From Bacilli bacterium (GTDB taxonomy: Bacteria > Bacillota_I > Bacilli_A > RFN20 > CAG-288), in contig JAQWCB010000001.1 in NCBI GenBank assembly GCA_028707375.1, forward strand, positions 1-18,035: a DNA stretch of 18,035 bases, in the 5' to 3' direction. The notes beneath the pieces are model-generated. The model was not told the DNA's origin, did no database searches, and was given only the letters and a program-made list of their open reading frames with translations. Both the position numbers and the translations under genes were made by a program. Position 1 is the first letter of the stretch. Each line of letters opens with the position of its first letter. Shown one piece after another: positions 1-8,990 of this stretch.

Positions 1-2
1 GT

Positions 3-488
3 ATTTCAACCACCCTTAACATCGAGGTGAATGATCTTGATTTTAAAGCTAGTGATATTGGGGATTATCGAGTTGAAGCGGAGAATATTGATCTATCAAA
101 TGTTTCTTTCCAACCCGGAAAAGATTCCTTTGTTGAATCCAATACTTTCAGTAGCAATGGTGCATCAATCGGAGGACTGGGAGAAGGTAACTTCTCAATC
201 AAGTTCCAAACAAGCGCAACGTATGAGGTATCTATTTCATCCTTGATGGCTAAGTATGAATCAGATTACACTTTGACTGGCAATTTGACATTCAGTTTAG
301 ATGGCACCGATTTGACACCGACTCAACCCGATAGTTATGGAACAGTTGAAGGAAACGATTGGTTTAACTTTAAAACAGTCAGTTTTGATGCCCAGAGCAT
401 TGAAGATGGAACGCACGAATTTAAAGTAACCATTACCGGCGAGGCTCCGAATATCGACTGTTTCGACTTCAATTTAAATACTAAATAG
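3..488 (+). CDS. C-terminal part of a protein with a carbohydrate-binding-module-like domain (5' truncated by window edge)
   Basis: The reading frame is open to the left edge, so this is the end of a longer protein; the in-frame GTG at 27 is unlikely to be the true start. The visible 160 or so residues look like one beta-sandwich module of the CBM6/CBM35 type. They open with YRVEAENIDLS (the typical 'EAE' start), have a Gly-rich GGLGEGNFSIKF strand, a W-N-F-K-T-V-S-F strand, then G-T-H-E-F-K-V-T-I-T and a final NIDCFDFNL strand that matches the usual 'iDyf.f' end. No membrane anchor or LPXTG motif is seen before the stop. It lies 13 nt upstream of a GH3 glycosidase gene and is probably in the same operon, so a secreted glycan-binding protein or multidomain glycosidase is likely. 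The fold is inferred from strand pattern only; the catalytic part, if any, is outside the window. Confidence 0.6.
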   Translation: MSTTLNIEVNDLDFKASDIGDYRVEAENIDLSNVSFQPGKDSFVESNTFSSNGASIGGLGEGNFSIKFQTSATYEVSISSLMAKYESDYTLTGNLTFSLDGTDLTPTQPDSYGTVEGNDWFNFKTVSFDAQSIEDGTHEFKVTITGEAPNIDCFDFNLNTK

Positions 489-501
489 AAAAGGATAAAA
501 T

Positions 502-3408
502 ATGAAATTAAGAAAAGCAATAATGCACTGGGGTCTGGCCCTCGGTATTTTCGGACTGACTATTTGTGCGAATAAAGCCGCGAATGATTTCAGCGGCATA
601 ATAACTCAATATCTGTGTGGATTCGGTTTAAATACTGGATCTAAAGAATATGGTGAGGCCTTGGAGGCTGGCGCTAAAATGGCTGTCGGATTGGAAGAAG
701 ATGGCGTGACTCTTTTAAAAAATCAAAATGCAGCCTTGCCACTTTCCGCCAGTGAGAATAAGATCAATGTCTTTGGTTGGAGCGGATGCGATAACGGCTT
801 TATCTATCAAGGCGGTGGCAGCGGAGAAGGCAGTAGACAAGGTGCAGTATCCTTATATCAAGGTTTGCGCAATTCTGGGCTTGAAATCAACGAAGACTTG
901 GCCTCGGCTTACAATAATCTGTCATTGAGACGAAGTGGATACACTGAAGATGTAACCCAATACTATCGTCTATATGAACCCGATAGCAGTTTCTACACTG
1001 CTTCCTTGATCAATCAAGCCAAAAGCTTCTCCAATGTTGCTGTTGTTGTTCTTGGAAGAAGAGGAGCTGAGGGTACTGATTTACCCAAAGTCCAATACGA
1101 TGAAAATGGCAATGCAGATAACACTCGCAAGTATTCGAGCATCAGTGCGAAAGAAGAGAAAATGCTGGATATTGTCACGCAGAACTTCGAAAAAGTTATC
1201 GTGGTCATGAATACAGCCAATCCGATGGAGTGTGGCTTTCTTAACGATGAAGGCATCGATGCAGGAATGATAATGTACATGCCTGGAAATCACGGAAGCA
1301 ATGCGATTGGAACAATTCTCACTGGAAATGTTACACCTAGCGGACACACAGTCGATACGTTCGCTTATGATTTAGCGACAGCTCCATCTTACGCAAATGC
1401 TGGTTCAGATGGTGTGCATTGGCCCGAAGGGCAAGGAAGCCGATTCTGCGATTATCAGAATTACAGTGAAAATATTTATACCGGTTACTATTGGTATGAA
1501 ACAGCAGATAAAGATGGCTTTTTCAACAATGTCACTAACGATTATGGCACCGGATACGATGGTGTTGTGCAATATCCTTTCGGATATGGTCTATCTTATA
1601 CCAACTTTGATTGGACTTTAAAAGATGTTTCCATTCCCGAGGGCAGCAATTTAAATGCTGATGATGAAATTAAGTTTGATGTGATTGTTAAAAATGTCGG
1701 TTCAACATTTGGTAAAGATGTTGTCGAATTATATTACGATCTTCCCTATACTGTTGGAGGAATTGAAAAGCCAGCATTGAAATTGGGAGCCTTTGCTAAG
1801 ACTGATACGTTGGAGCCAGGCGAAGTTCAAGAGTTAGCACTGAGTGTCAAGGTGTCAGATATGGCGTCCTACGATTGCTACGATAAGAATAACAATGGCT
1901 TTATGGGATACGAATTGGAAAAAGGTGATTACAATTTCTCGCTGAGAACTGATGCCCACGATGTGAAAAAAATGACATCAGAATTTGATGATGGCATTTA
2001 TAACTATCATATTGAAAACGGGTATAAGTATGAAAACGATCCAGTCACGGGAAATAAAGTTGAAAATAGATTTACTAATTTTACTAACTATGTTAGCGGT
2101 GCAACTTCCACGCGAGTAGAAAGAGCCATGAGCGATGAATCTAAAGCGTATTCTGTAGATGGCTTGGATTGCAATTTAAATGTTACCTATATGACACGTG
2201 AAAACTTTAAAGATACTTTCCCAGTATTTGCGGATACAGTGAAAATGTCCGATCAGTTTAAGAAGGAGACATGGTATGTCAACGCTCCAAAGGTTAATCC
2301 AGATGATCAGATGCCAATAACAGGATCTAAGGCAACCAATTACACTATTCAAGATGTGGCGGGTCTCGATATTTCAGACCCTAAATGGGAGGCATTAGTC
2401 TCACAGTTAGATGTGGAAACTTTGGGAACGCTATGTTCTAAAGGCGGTTTTGGAACTATTGCAATCGATTCTATCGGTAAGCCTCACACGGTTGATTTAG
2501 ATGGACCCTCTGGCTTCAATGCTGTAGTAACCGGAAGTGAAACAGGTTTTGCTATCAACTATCCGTGTGAAACAGTCATTGCTTCAACCTGGAATTGGAA
2601 ATTAGCCTATCAGTGGGGATTAAGTATCGGTAACGAAGCTAGCATTGCGGGAATTGATGGCTGGTATGCCCCAGGCGCTAATACTCATCGGTCAGCACTA
2701 GGCGGAAGAAATTTTGAATACTGGTCTGAGGACGCAGTTCTTGGTGGGACTATGTGCAGTTATACAATCTTAGGGGCCAAGGAAAAAGGTGTGTATTCTT
2801 ATATTAAACACTTTGTTGCCAATGATAGCGATACGGGTCGAAACGGAGAATTTAAATTCTTAACAGAACAAGCTCTGCGCGAAATATATTGCAAGCCATT
2901 TGAAATAGCGGTGAAAGAAGGTGGCGCTAATGCCATGATGATTTCAGTCGATAGAGTTGGAACAGTTAGATGCACAGGTTCGAGTGCCCTGCTTCAAGAT
3001 GTTCTTCGCGATGAATGGGGATTTGAAGGATCGTGTATTTCTGATTATTACCAAGGGGGAAATGTTAACGATATTGATGAAGGTATTCGCGCTGGAAACG
3101 ATTTGATGCTCAATCCCAATGGTTCAATGGACACCTACGATGATACCGAAAGTGCTACAGCGATTATTGCTATGAAAAAGTCGGCAAAGAATATATTGTA
3201 TACATATGCCGAAACAAAATATTATGCCGCGAATGCTTCAGGTCTTGATTTAGGCTCAATCGTGGGAACTCAAGGAAATGTCAACGAATGGTGGAAACCG
3301 GTTCTATACACAGTTGAAGCTGTAGTATATACGGGAATGATTGCTTATGCGGCTATCGTTCTATTAAAATATTTAAATAGATTTCCAACGAAAAGGAGAA
3401 AACAATAA
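502..3408 (+). CDS. Membrane-tethered, domain-permuted GH3 glycoside hydrolase (beta-glucosidase-like), copy A
   Basis: A 968-aa GH3 enzyme expected to release terminal sugars from beta-linked glycans outside the membrane. The ATG at 502 follows an AAAAGGAT ribosome binding site. Residues about 5-23 are an uncleaved-looking signal or anchor helix. The order is permuted relative to classical GH3. The alpha/beta sandwich comes first (EDGVTLLKN near residue 66; candidate acid/base E190 in RRGAEGTDLPK). The PFGYGLSYTNFDW entry to an FnIII-like domain follows at about 358. The TIM barrel is last, with GGFGT, DLDGPSGF, WYAPGANTHR, GRNFEYWSED, KHFVANDSDTGR and nucleophile D848 in CISDYYQGG. A C-terminal helix (about 930-956) ends in the basic tail KRRKQ. 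Permuted GH3s are known, for example from Ruminococcus and Butyrivibrio. Substrate cannot be read from sequence. It is paralogous to the GH3 at 5749-8580. Confidence 0.92.
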   Translation: MKLRKAIMHWGLALGIFGLTICANKAANDFSGIITQYLCGFGLNTGSKEYGEALEAGAKMAVGLEEDGVTLLKNQNAALPLSASENKINVFGWSGCDNGFIYQGGGSGEGSRQGAVSLYQGLRNSGLEINEDLASAYNNLSLRRSGYTEDVTQYYRLYEPDSSFYTASLINQAKSFSNVAVVVLGRRGAEGTDLPKVQYDENGNADNTRKYSSISAKEEKMLDIVTQNFEKVIVVMNTANPMECGFLNDEGIDAGMIMYMPGNHGSNAIGTILTGNVTPSGHTVDTFAYDLATAPSYANAGSDGVHWPEGQGSRFCDYQNYSENIYTGYYWYETADKDGFFNNVTNDYGTGYDGVVQYPFGYGLSYTNFDWTLKDVSIPEGSNLNADDEIKFDVIVKNVGSTFGKDVVELYYDLPYTVGGIEKPALKLGAFAKTDTLEPGEVQELALSVKVSDMASYDCYDKNNNGFMGYELEKGDYNFSLRTDAHDVKKMTSEFDDGIYNYHIENGYKYENDPVTGNKVENRFTNFTNYVSGATSTRVERAMSDESKAYSVDGLDCNLNVTYMTRENFKDTFPVFADTVKMSDQFKKETWYVNAPKVNPDDQMPITGSKATNYTIQDVAGLDISDPKWEALVSQLDVETLGTLCSKGGFGTIAIDSIGKPHTVDLDGPSGFNAVVTGSETGFAINYPCETVIASTWNWKLAYQWGLSIGNEASIAGIDGWYAPGANTHRSALGGRNFEYWSEDAVLGGTMCSYTILGAKEKGVYSYIKHFVANDSDTGRNGEFKFLTEQALREIYCKPFEIAVKEGGANAMMISVDRVGTVRCTGSSALLQDVLRDEWGFEGSCISDYYQGGNVNDIDEGIRAGNDLMLNPNGSMDTYDDTESATAIIAMKKSAKNILYTYAETKYYAANASGLDLGSIVGTQGNVNEWWKPVLYTVEAVVYTGMIAYAAIVLLKYLNRFPTKRRKQ

Positions 3409-3587
3409 TGTTATTATTAGTTAATTCGATTCTTGAGCAATGGATGAAAGATAATGTCTTGACCATTGTGTTCATCGTTATCTTTGCTGTTTTGATACTG
3501 GGAAGTATCGTCGCGATGATTGTAAATAAAATAGTCGAAAAAAATAAAAAAGGCGAGAAGGATAAAAGCCCAAAAAGTATTCAATGA
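3408..3587 (+). CDS. 59-aa single-pass membrane microprotein, coupled to GH3 copy A
   Basis: The start overlaps the GH3 stop by one base (TAATG), and AAAAGGAGAA lies just upstream at 3391-3400, so translation is probably coupled. The protein has a short N-terminal segment (MLLLVNSILEQWMKDN), one strong transmembrane helix (about residues 17-40, VLTIVFIVIFAVLILGSIVA) and a highly charged tail rich in Lys and Glu that should face the cytoplasm. The gene ends 24 bp before an intrinsic terminator and so closes the operon. No family is recognised. The position suggests a small accessory or anchor partner of the GH3, but that is inference from location alone. Confidence 0.72.
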   Translation: MLLLVNSILEQWMKDNVLTIVFIVIFAVLILGSIVAMIVNKIVEKNKKGEKDKSPKSIQ

Positions 3588-3611
3588 TTGATTTATAATG
3601 TGTAATCATAT

Positions 3612-3643
3612 ATCTCTAGCAAATTTATTTGCTAGAGATTTTA
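3612..3643 (+). terminator. Intrinsic terminator after the GH3-A operon
   Basis: A perfect 12-bp stem, ATCTCTAGCAAA (3612-3623) paired with TTTGCTAGAGAT (3628-3639), with a 4-nt loop and a short T run after it. It separates the first GH3 operon from the two-component operon. Confidence 0.75.
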
Positions 3644-3691
3644 TCGTTTATGCTTGTAGTAAAAACATAGGAAAGGAAGTATACTTAGGAC

Positions 3692-4396
3692 ATGATTAAC
3701 GTAGGAATAATTGATGATAGCCAACTGATGCTCGATACATTAAAGTCATATTTTCAACGATATTCAAAGGAAAACCATGTTCTTTTTCACATAAGAACTT
3801 TTGTTAGTGCTATTTCCTTTTTAAATAATTACAAACCAAATTATGATTTGATATTCATGGATATTGAACTTCCGGGAATGAACGGACTTGAGGCAGCGCA
3901 TAAATTGCGCAAAATTGATGATTTAACGACATTAATCTTTGTTACCAATATGTCCCAATATGCGGTGAAGGGTTATGAGGTTCAGGCTTTTGATTTTATT
4001 GTTAAACCTATTAAATATTCGGCTTTTGCCATAAAGGTTACCCGAGCATTGGAAGCTTTTACTGACAGAGAATTGCGCAAGTTGAAAATCAATACGCAGG
4101 ATAAGGCAATATGCATCGATATCAACAAACTTATGTATATTGAAATTAACAATCATCACATGATATTCCACACCGAAGATCACGATTATGAAGTCTATGG
4201 TACCTTAAAAACATATGAGCAGAAATTGAGCAATCATTTCTTTCGGCGGTGCAATAATTGTTATCTAGTAAATCTTCGATTTGTTAAAAGCATAGAGGAT
4301 AATTATGCTTACGTCGGGAAGGATAAATTATATATTTCTCGTCCCAAAAAGACATCTTTTATCAGAGATTTAAACAATTACTTGGGAGCAAATTAA
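3692..4396 (+). CDS. LytTR-family response regulator
   Basis: A 234-aa AgrA/LytR-type response regulator, the DNA-binding output half of the two-component system with the kinase that follows. The receiver domain (about 1-120) has the acidic pair D8-D9, phospho-acceptor D57 in LIFMDIELPGMNG, T85 in FVTN and K105 in FIVKP, all conserved. The C-terminal half (about 130-234) is a LytTR DNA-binding domain with the usual pattern: I-E..NHHM.F, a Y..YG-T-L strand, F-F-R-R-C-N-N-C-Y-L-V-N (typically 'F.R.hrs.lVN') and I..Y-I-S-R..K. The ATG is preceded by purine-rich GGAAAGGAAG at 3670-3679 and TTAGGA closer in. The stop abuts the kinase ATG with no gap. LytTR regulators normally bind paired direct repeats; no clear pair was found in the short upstream region, so targets are unknown. 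The operon context points to GH3 genes or surface-glycan genes. Confidence 0.93.
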   Translation: MINVGIIDDSQLMLDTLKSYFQRYSKENHVLFHIRTFVSAISFLNNYKPNYDLIFMDIELPGMNGLEAAHKLRKIDDLTTLIFVTNMSQYAVKGYEVQAFDFIVKPIKYSAFAIKVTRALEAFTDRELRKLKINTQDKAICIDINKLMYIEINNHHMIFHTEDHDYEVYGTLKTYEQKLSNHFFRRCNNCYLVNLRFVKSIEDNYAYVGKDKLYISRPKKTSFIRDLNNYLGAN

Positions 4397-5752
4397 ATGT
4401 ACATCATCAACACTTTCTTTTGGTATAAGGCTATTTTTATGACCGAGCTTATTTTAGCTGAGCTTATTTTTTGTTTTCGGCTAAAAAGAAAGAATAAATT
4501 TTGGTTGAGATTATTGATTTCTTTAATAATTTGTTACGGCATAGCTTTTGGCTTTCCTACTCCAGTCTACAATTGGTGGTATTGCTCATTTATTTTTCTA
4601 TGTCTATTTGCGACCACGATTTTTTGCTTGAAATTTCTCTTTAAGGAGTCAGATAAAAATATTGTCTTTGTTTCGATAGCTTCATATACAACGCAGCACA
4701 TCTCGTATGAAATATATACTCTCTTTTTATACATATTTAATATTTCTAGTTCAGATGAAGGAATATATAGCCAAAATTCATCTAGCTTTTTTCCTAATTT
4801 TTATGCCGGACTTACATATTTTATCGTTATTCCTTTGACATATTGGCTTATTTACTATGTCTTTGGACGTCGAATTAAAAGAAATGAAGAAATGAAGCTG
4901 CACAATTTTTCTATTCTTATTCTAACAGCCTTGGTTCTGCTTATTGATATTTTCTTCACGAGTGCTATTACATATTATTCATACGATCATTTTGATCGTT
5001 TCTACATGTGTTTTGTCTCAGTCTTTAATATTGTTTCGTGCATTTTGGCTCTGCTCATTCAATTTGAATTGTCATTGCGACGGAAACTTCAGGAAGAAGT
5101 GGTGACCATCAAGCAACTGCGCGAGAAGGAAAAGGAACAGTACTATATAAGCAAAGAAAACATTGATATGATCAATATGAAATGCCACGATTTGAAACAT
5201 CAAATTAGAGAAATAGGTAATCGAAGTTCCCTGAATCAAAATGCAATCAGCGATATTGAGAATGTTATATCGATTTACGATTCAACCGTGAAGACAAATA
5301 ATGAGGTTCTCGATGTCATTTTGACCGAGAAGAGTTTGCTTTGTCAAAAGAAAAATATTAGTTTGAGTTGTATTGCTGATGGGAAAAAGATGATGTTTAT
5401 GCGCGAAGATGATTTGTATTCGTTAATTGGTAATGCTTTGGACAATGCGATTGAGGCGGTGAGCAATATTGAAGAGGACAAGCGAGTTATAGGTATCACC
5501 ATCAAGGCCAAAAATGATTTTTTATCTATAAATGTGCACAATTATTACGAAGGAAAACTAACCTTTATCAATGAGATGCCAATTACGACTAAATCAAATA
5601 AGAAATATCACGGTTACGGCACCAAATCCATTAGATATATTGTTCATAAATACAATGGTGATTGTTCTTTTACAGCGAAGAATCACATTTTTAATCTCAA
5701 TATATTGTTTAATTTACATAATCTTGAGAACGATGAGGCCAATTTGACATGA
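4397..5752 (+). CDS. GHKL (AgrC-like) membrane sensor histidine kinase
   Basis: A 451-aa sensor kinase. Residues 1 to about 225 form six or seven hydrophobic helices with little extracytoplasmic sequence, as in AgrC-type peptide or lipid sensors. A coiled-coil-like linker (about 226-258, rich in Glu, Lys and Arg) leads to the dimerisation/phospho-acceptor region KCHDLKHQIREI with H264 as the likely phosphorylated histidine. The GHKL ATPase has the N box around N346 in IGNALDNAIEAV and a late G box in KKYHGYGTKSI. It starts directly after the response regulator stop, and its own TGA overlaps the next GH3 ATG (ATGA). Kinase, regulator and GH3 are therefore made from one mRNA. The ligand is unknown. 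The coupling suggests that signal sensing and GH3-B production are linked. Confidence 0.92.
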   Translation: MYIINTFFWYKAIFMTELILAELIFCFRLKRKNKFWLRLLISLIICYGIAFGFPTPVYNWWYCSFIFLCLFATTIFCLKFLFKESDKNIVFVSIASYTTQHISYEIYTLFLYIFNISSSDEGIYSQNSSSFFPNFYAGLTYFIVIPLTYWLIYYVFGRRIKRNEEMKLHNFSILILTALVLLIDIFFTSAITYYSYDHFDRFYMCFVSVFNIVSCILALLIQFELSLRRKLQEEVVTIKQLREKEKEQYYISKENIDMINMKCHDLKHQIREIGNRSSLNQNAISDIENVISIYDSTVKTNNEVLDVILTEKSLLCQKKNISLSCIADGKKMMFMREDDLYSLIGNALDNAIEAVSNIEEDKRVIGITIKAKNDFLSINVHNYYEGKLTFINEMPITTKSNKKYHGYGTKSIRYIVHKYNGDCSFTAKNHIFNLNILFNLHNLENDEANLT

Positions 5753-8580
5753 AAAAAGAAAAAAGTGTTGCTTATTCAATAATTATCTTGCTATGCATTA
5801 TGCTTACGGGAATTAATGCTGTGCTTTTTTCTTACACTGATAAAGTCAGTCAAGCCATATATGGAAATGGTATCAATTATGATAATGAAGGAGCAGAGGC
5901 CAGCCGATTGAAAGGGTCAGAACTTGCTTGTAGCATTGCAGAAAGTGGTATCACTTTACTTAAAAATGATGGGACGAGTCTGCCACTGAAAAATGATAGA
6001 GTCAATGTTTTTGGTTGGGGTGGTAGCGAAGATGGTTTTCTTTATCAAGGGGGAGGAAGCGGAGCCGGGAGTCTATATGCACAGACAAGTCTTTATGCTG
6101 GTCTTGCTCAAAATGGAATTTCAGTCAATCCTACTCTTATGAAGAGTTATAGCGATTTAAATTTCCATCGCCCCGGCTATTCGGAAGACATCAGTCTTAG
6201 CTATCGGCTCTATGAACCGGGCAAAGAATTTTATACAGCTGACCGCATGCAACAGGCGCAGTCATTTTCCGATGTTGCGCTCGTCGTTTTATCGCGCAAG
6301 GGATTAGAAGGTACCGATGTTCCCAAAGTACAATTTGATGATCGCGGAAATGTGATTGAAGATAGAAAATATTGTGGCATAAGCGAATTGGAAGAGGTAA
6401 TGATAAAAAATGTTACCTCATATTTTTCTAAAGTTATCGTCATTTTGAATAATGCCAATGTGATGGAATGTCCTTTTTTATTAAATTCTAAGATCAACGC
6501 TTGTCTTGCAATATATATGCCAGGAAATTTTGGAACACTGGCCTTGGCTAAAATACTTAAAGGAGAAATTTCTCCTTCGGGAAGAACGGTTGATACTTGG
6601 GCCTATGATGTTGCGAGCAATCCAACCTATCCCACGACGGGAATAAATGGAGCGATGAATTATGCTGATGCTAAATCAATTTATTATCAAGATTATTTAG
6701 AGGATATTTATGTCGGCTACCGCTATTATGAAACCGCCGATGCCACTGGCGAATTTGACCAGATTAACAATGAGATTGGCAAAGGATACGATGGCGTAGT
6801 CCAATTTCCTTTTGGATATGGTCTTTCTTATACGACATTTGATTGGAAAATAACTGATGTAAACTATGTTGATGGCTCTTTTGTGGAACCCTCAGACAAA
6901 ATAAGTGTTAAGGTTCAGGTTGTTAATACCGGTGAAACATATAGTGGCAGTGATGTGGTGGAATTATATTGTTCGCCACCATATAAAAAAGGAGAAATTG
7001 AAAAAAGTTCCATCGTCCTTTGTGCTTTTGCCAAAACCACAAACCTGCAGCCGCATCAAGGAGAAGAACTAACCTTGACTTTCAATATGAGCGATTTAGC
7101 TTCATATGATTGTTTTGACCGAAATAATAATGGATATATGGGATATGAACTGGAAGAAGGTAATTATTCCTTTTCACTACGAACCGATGCTCATCATATT
7201 AAACAGAAAAAAGATCAAAATAGTACTTTTGAATTAAAGGTTAAACCTAAGGGTTTCTTAATAAACAAAGATGCGACGACGGGTTATCAAGTATCCAATC
7301 GATTTACCACCTTTACCAATCCAATCAGTCACGTTTCGTCAATCATTGATGAAAGAGCAACATACAAAGCTTATTCTATTGATGGAATGGAATTAACTGA
7401 TGACATTAGATATTTATCTCGGGCTAATTTTACAGATACGGAAACGAGGTTGACAACACAAAGAGCGATACGAGGTGAATTGTTTGACAATACTTGGGTA
7501 AATCATGAACCAAATATCAATGAATCCGATTTGATGCCCACGATGGGTTCTACTAAAACACATTACACTCTCAATGATCTTGTAGATAAAGATTACGATT
7601 CTCCAATGTGGAACGATATGATTGAACAACTGGATGCCTCAACCATTATCAAATTGGTGGCTAATGGCGGATTTGGAACAAATCGTATCGAGTCTATCAA
7701 TAAGCCATCGACAGTGGATACGGATGGGCCGTGTGGTTTTGCCACTTACAAGGCTACCAATTATCCTTGCGAAACACTTTTGGCCTCAACTTGGGATTGG
7801 AAATTGGCTTATCAAATGGGGGAAGCGGTGGCAGATGAAGCTAATGCTATTGATGTTGATGGGTGGTATGCTCCTGGTGCCAATATTCATCGTTCACCTT
7901 TAGGTGGGAGAAATTTTGAGTATTACAGCGAAGACCCATTGCTCTCAGGAATTATATGTGCTTCAGAAGTTAAAGGCGCAACCAATAATGGACTATATTG
8001 CTATATTAAACATTTTGTTTGCAATGATACCGACACGGGGCGCAATGGCGAATATAAATTTTTGACTGAACAAGCCTTGCGCGAAATATATTTAAAACCC
8101 TTTGAAATAGCAGTAAAATTTGGCAATGCTAACGCTATTATGAGTTCTGTTGATCGGATTGGAACAACTCGATGTTCCAGCAGTTATGCATTGCTTACCG
8201 AAGTGTTGAGAAATGAATGGGGATTTAAAGGCAGCGTGATCACCGATTCATATCAAGGGGGGAATGTGCACAATCCCGATGAGTGCATTAGAGCCGGAAA
8301 TGATCTATTGCTGACGCAGGCTGACACTGCTGATGCCTTTAAAGATTTAGATAGCGCAACCGCCCTCATCGCCTTTCAGAAGGCAGCAAAAAATACTTTG
8401 TATACCTATGTTAATACCAAGTATCTAGAAGCCAAAGAAAACGATATTAGTTTTGCTTCTATAACGTTTCACAAGGATGAAATATATCCGTATTGGATAC
8501 CAATTTTAATTGCCGTAGATTTCATAAGCTATTCAGGACTTATTGCGTGGACCTTGATAGTTCGCAAGAGGAAATATTAA
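5749..8580 (+). CDS. Membrane-tethered, domain-permuted GH3 glycoside hydrolase, copy B
   Basis: A 943-aa paralogue of the GH3 at 502-3408, collinear over nearly the full length. It starts inside the kinase stop (ATGA), which indicates translational coupling. The N-terminal helix (about 7-29) is followed by the sandwich domain, with GVNVFGWGG-type and YQGGGSGAGS segments and candidate acid/base E187 in RKGLEGTDVPK. Next come FPFGYGLSYTTFDW and an FnIII-like domain, then the TIM barrel (GGFGTNRIESI, DTDGPCGF, WYAPGANIHR, GRNFEYYSEDP, KHFVCNDTDTGR, nucleophile D833 in VITDSYQGG). A C-terminal helix (about 913-936) ends in RKRKY. Both proposed catalytic residues are intact, so it should be active. 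Differences beside the nucleophile (SDYY in copy A, TDSY here) and around the barrel suggest a shifted substrate range. That last point is inference. Confidence 0.92.
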   Translation: MKKEKSVAYSIIILLCIMLTGINAVLFSYTDKVSQAIYGNGINYDNEGAEASRLKGSELACSIAESGITLLKNDGTSLPLKNDRVNVFGWGGSEDGFLYQGGGSGAGSLYAQTSLYAGLAQNGISVNPTLMKSYSDLNFHRPGYSEDISLSYRLYEPGKEFYTADRMQQAQSFSDVALVVLSRKGLEGTDVPKVQFDDRGNVIEDRKYCGISELEEVMIKNVTSYFSKVIVILNNANVMECPFLLNSKINACLAIYMPGNFGTLALAKILKGEISPSGRTVDTWAYDVASNPTYPTTGINGAMNYADAKSIYYQDYLEDIYVGYRYYETADATGEFDQINNEIGKGYDGVVQFPFGYGLSYTTFDWKITDVNYVDGSFVEPSDKISVKVQVVNTGETYSGSDVVELYCSPPYKKGEIEKSSIVLCAFAKTTNLQPHQGEELTLTFNMSDLASYDCFDRNNNGYMGYELEEGNYSFSLRTDAHHIKQKKDQNSTFELKVKPKGFLINKDATTGYQVSNRFTTFTNPISHVSSIIDERATYKAYSIDGMELTDDIRYLSRANFTDTETRLTTQRAIRGELFDNTWVNHEPNINESDLMPTMGSTKTHYTLNDLVDKDYDSPMWNDMIEQLDASTIIKLVANGGFGTNRIESINKPSTVDTDGPCGFATYKATNYPCETLLASTWDWKLAYQMGEAVADEANAIDVDGWYAPGANIHRSPLGGRNFEYYSEDPLLSGIICASEVKGATNNGLYCYIKHFVCNDTDTGRNGEYKFLTEQALREIYLKPFEIAVKFGNANAIMSSVDRIGTTRCSSSYALLTEVLRNEWGFKGSVITDSYQGGNVHNPDECIRAGNDLLLTQADTADAFKDLDSATALIAFQKAAKNTLYTYVNTKYLEAKENDISFASITFHKDEIYPYWIPILIAVDFISYSGLIAWTLIVRKRKY

Positions 8581-8886
8581 AAAACTTCTCACACCTGATG
8601 TGACCCTTTTCAAGTAGACAAAGAGTCATAAAAATACTTTGATATATGTTATCTAGAAGCTCTTTTTTATGAATTGGATATAATTTAATAATAAAAAAAT
8701 GTGAATGCGTTTTATCGACACAAGTTTAACCATTTTTCAAGGGAAAAAAATATAAATAAATGATAATAACAGAATTTTAATATGCGAATAATTTTGACAA
8801 ATCAAAAAGATTGTTTAATCATATATTAAGGACCAATCAGTGAAGTTGAATAATGATTATTTTCTTATAATATTTGTTCTAAAAAA
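8581..8886. other. AT-rich intergenic region without a recognised gene
   Basis: About 300 bases between the end of GH3 copy B and the terminator of the opposing regulator gene. I see only a weak hairpin, TCACA/TGTGA at 8589-8603, followed by CCCTTTT, which could be a poor terminator for the GH3-B operon. There is also a TTGACA hexamer at 8794-8799 without a convincing -10. No decayed coding frame was evident. Confidence 0.4.
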
Positions 8887-8907
8887 GTATCAAGGAAAAC
8901 TTGATAC
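8880..8907 (-). terminator. Intrinsic terminator of the XRE regulator gene
   Basis: Read on the minus strand, GTATCAAG, a 5-nt loop and CTTGATAC form a perfect 8-bp stem (8887-8907), followed directly by six T residues (the A run at 8881-8886 on the plus strand). It lies about 85 bp past the stop of the regulator gene. Confidence 0.75.
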
Positions 8908-8990
8908 TTGATTACATAATGATTTGTTATTTTTAAAGAGTAAATGCTCGTCAAATGTGTATCATCATAAATTTTTAGTTTATCAAATAA

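Noticed and set aside
31..246. Alternative-frame ORF at the left edge
   Set aside because: Shadow of the CBM-like frame, which is open to the edge and has coherent beta-strand composition.
3643..3655. LytTR-type site near ATCGTTTAT
   Set aside because: Only one imperfect half-site is present; LytTR operators need a paired direct repeat.
3654..3685. Promoter TTGTAG/TATACT before the response regulator
   Set aside because: A 20-nt spacer is too long and the -10 lies only 6 nt before the ATG; the -35 match is poor.
8840..8911. 23-codon GTG ORF with TAAGGA upstream
   Set aside because: Very short, overlaps the minus-strand terminator hairpin, and has no convincing promoter.
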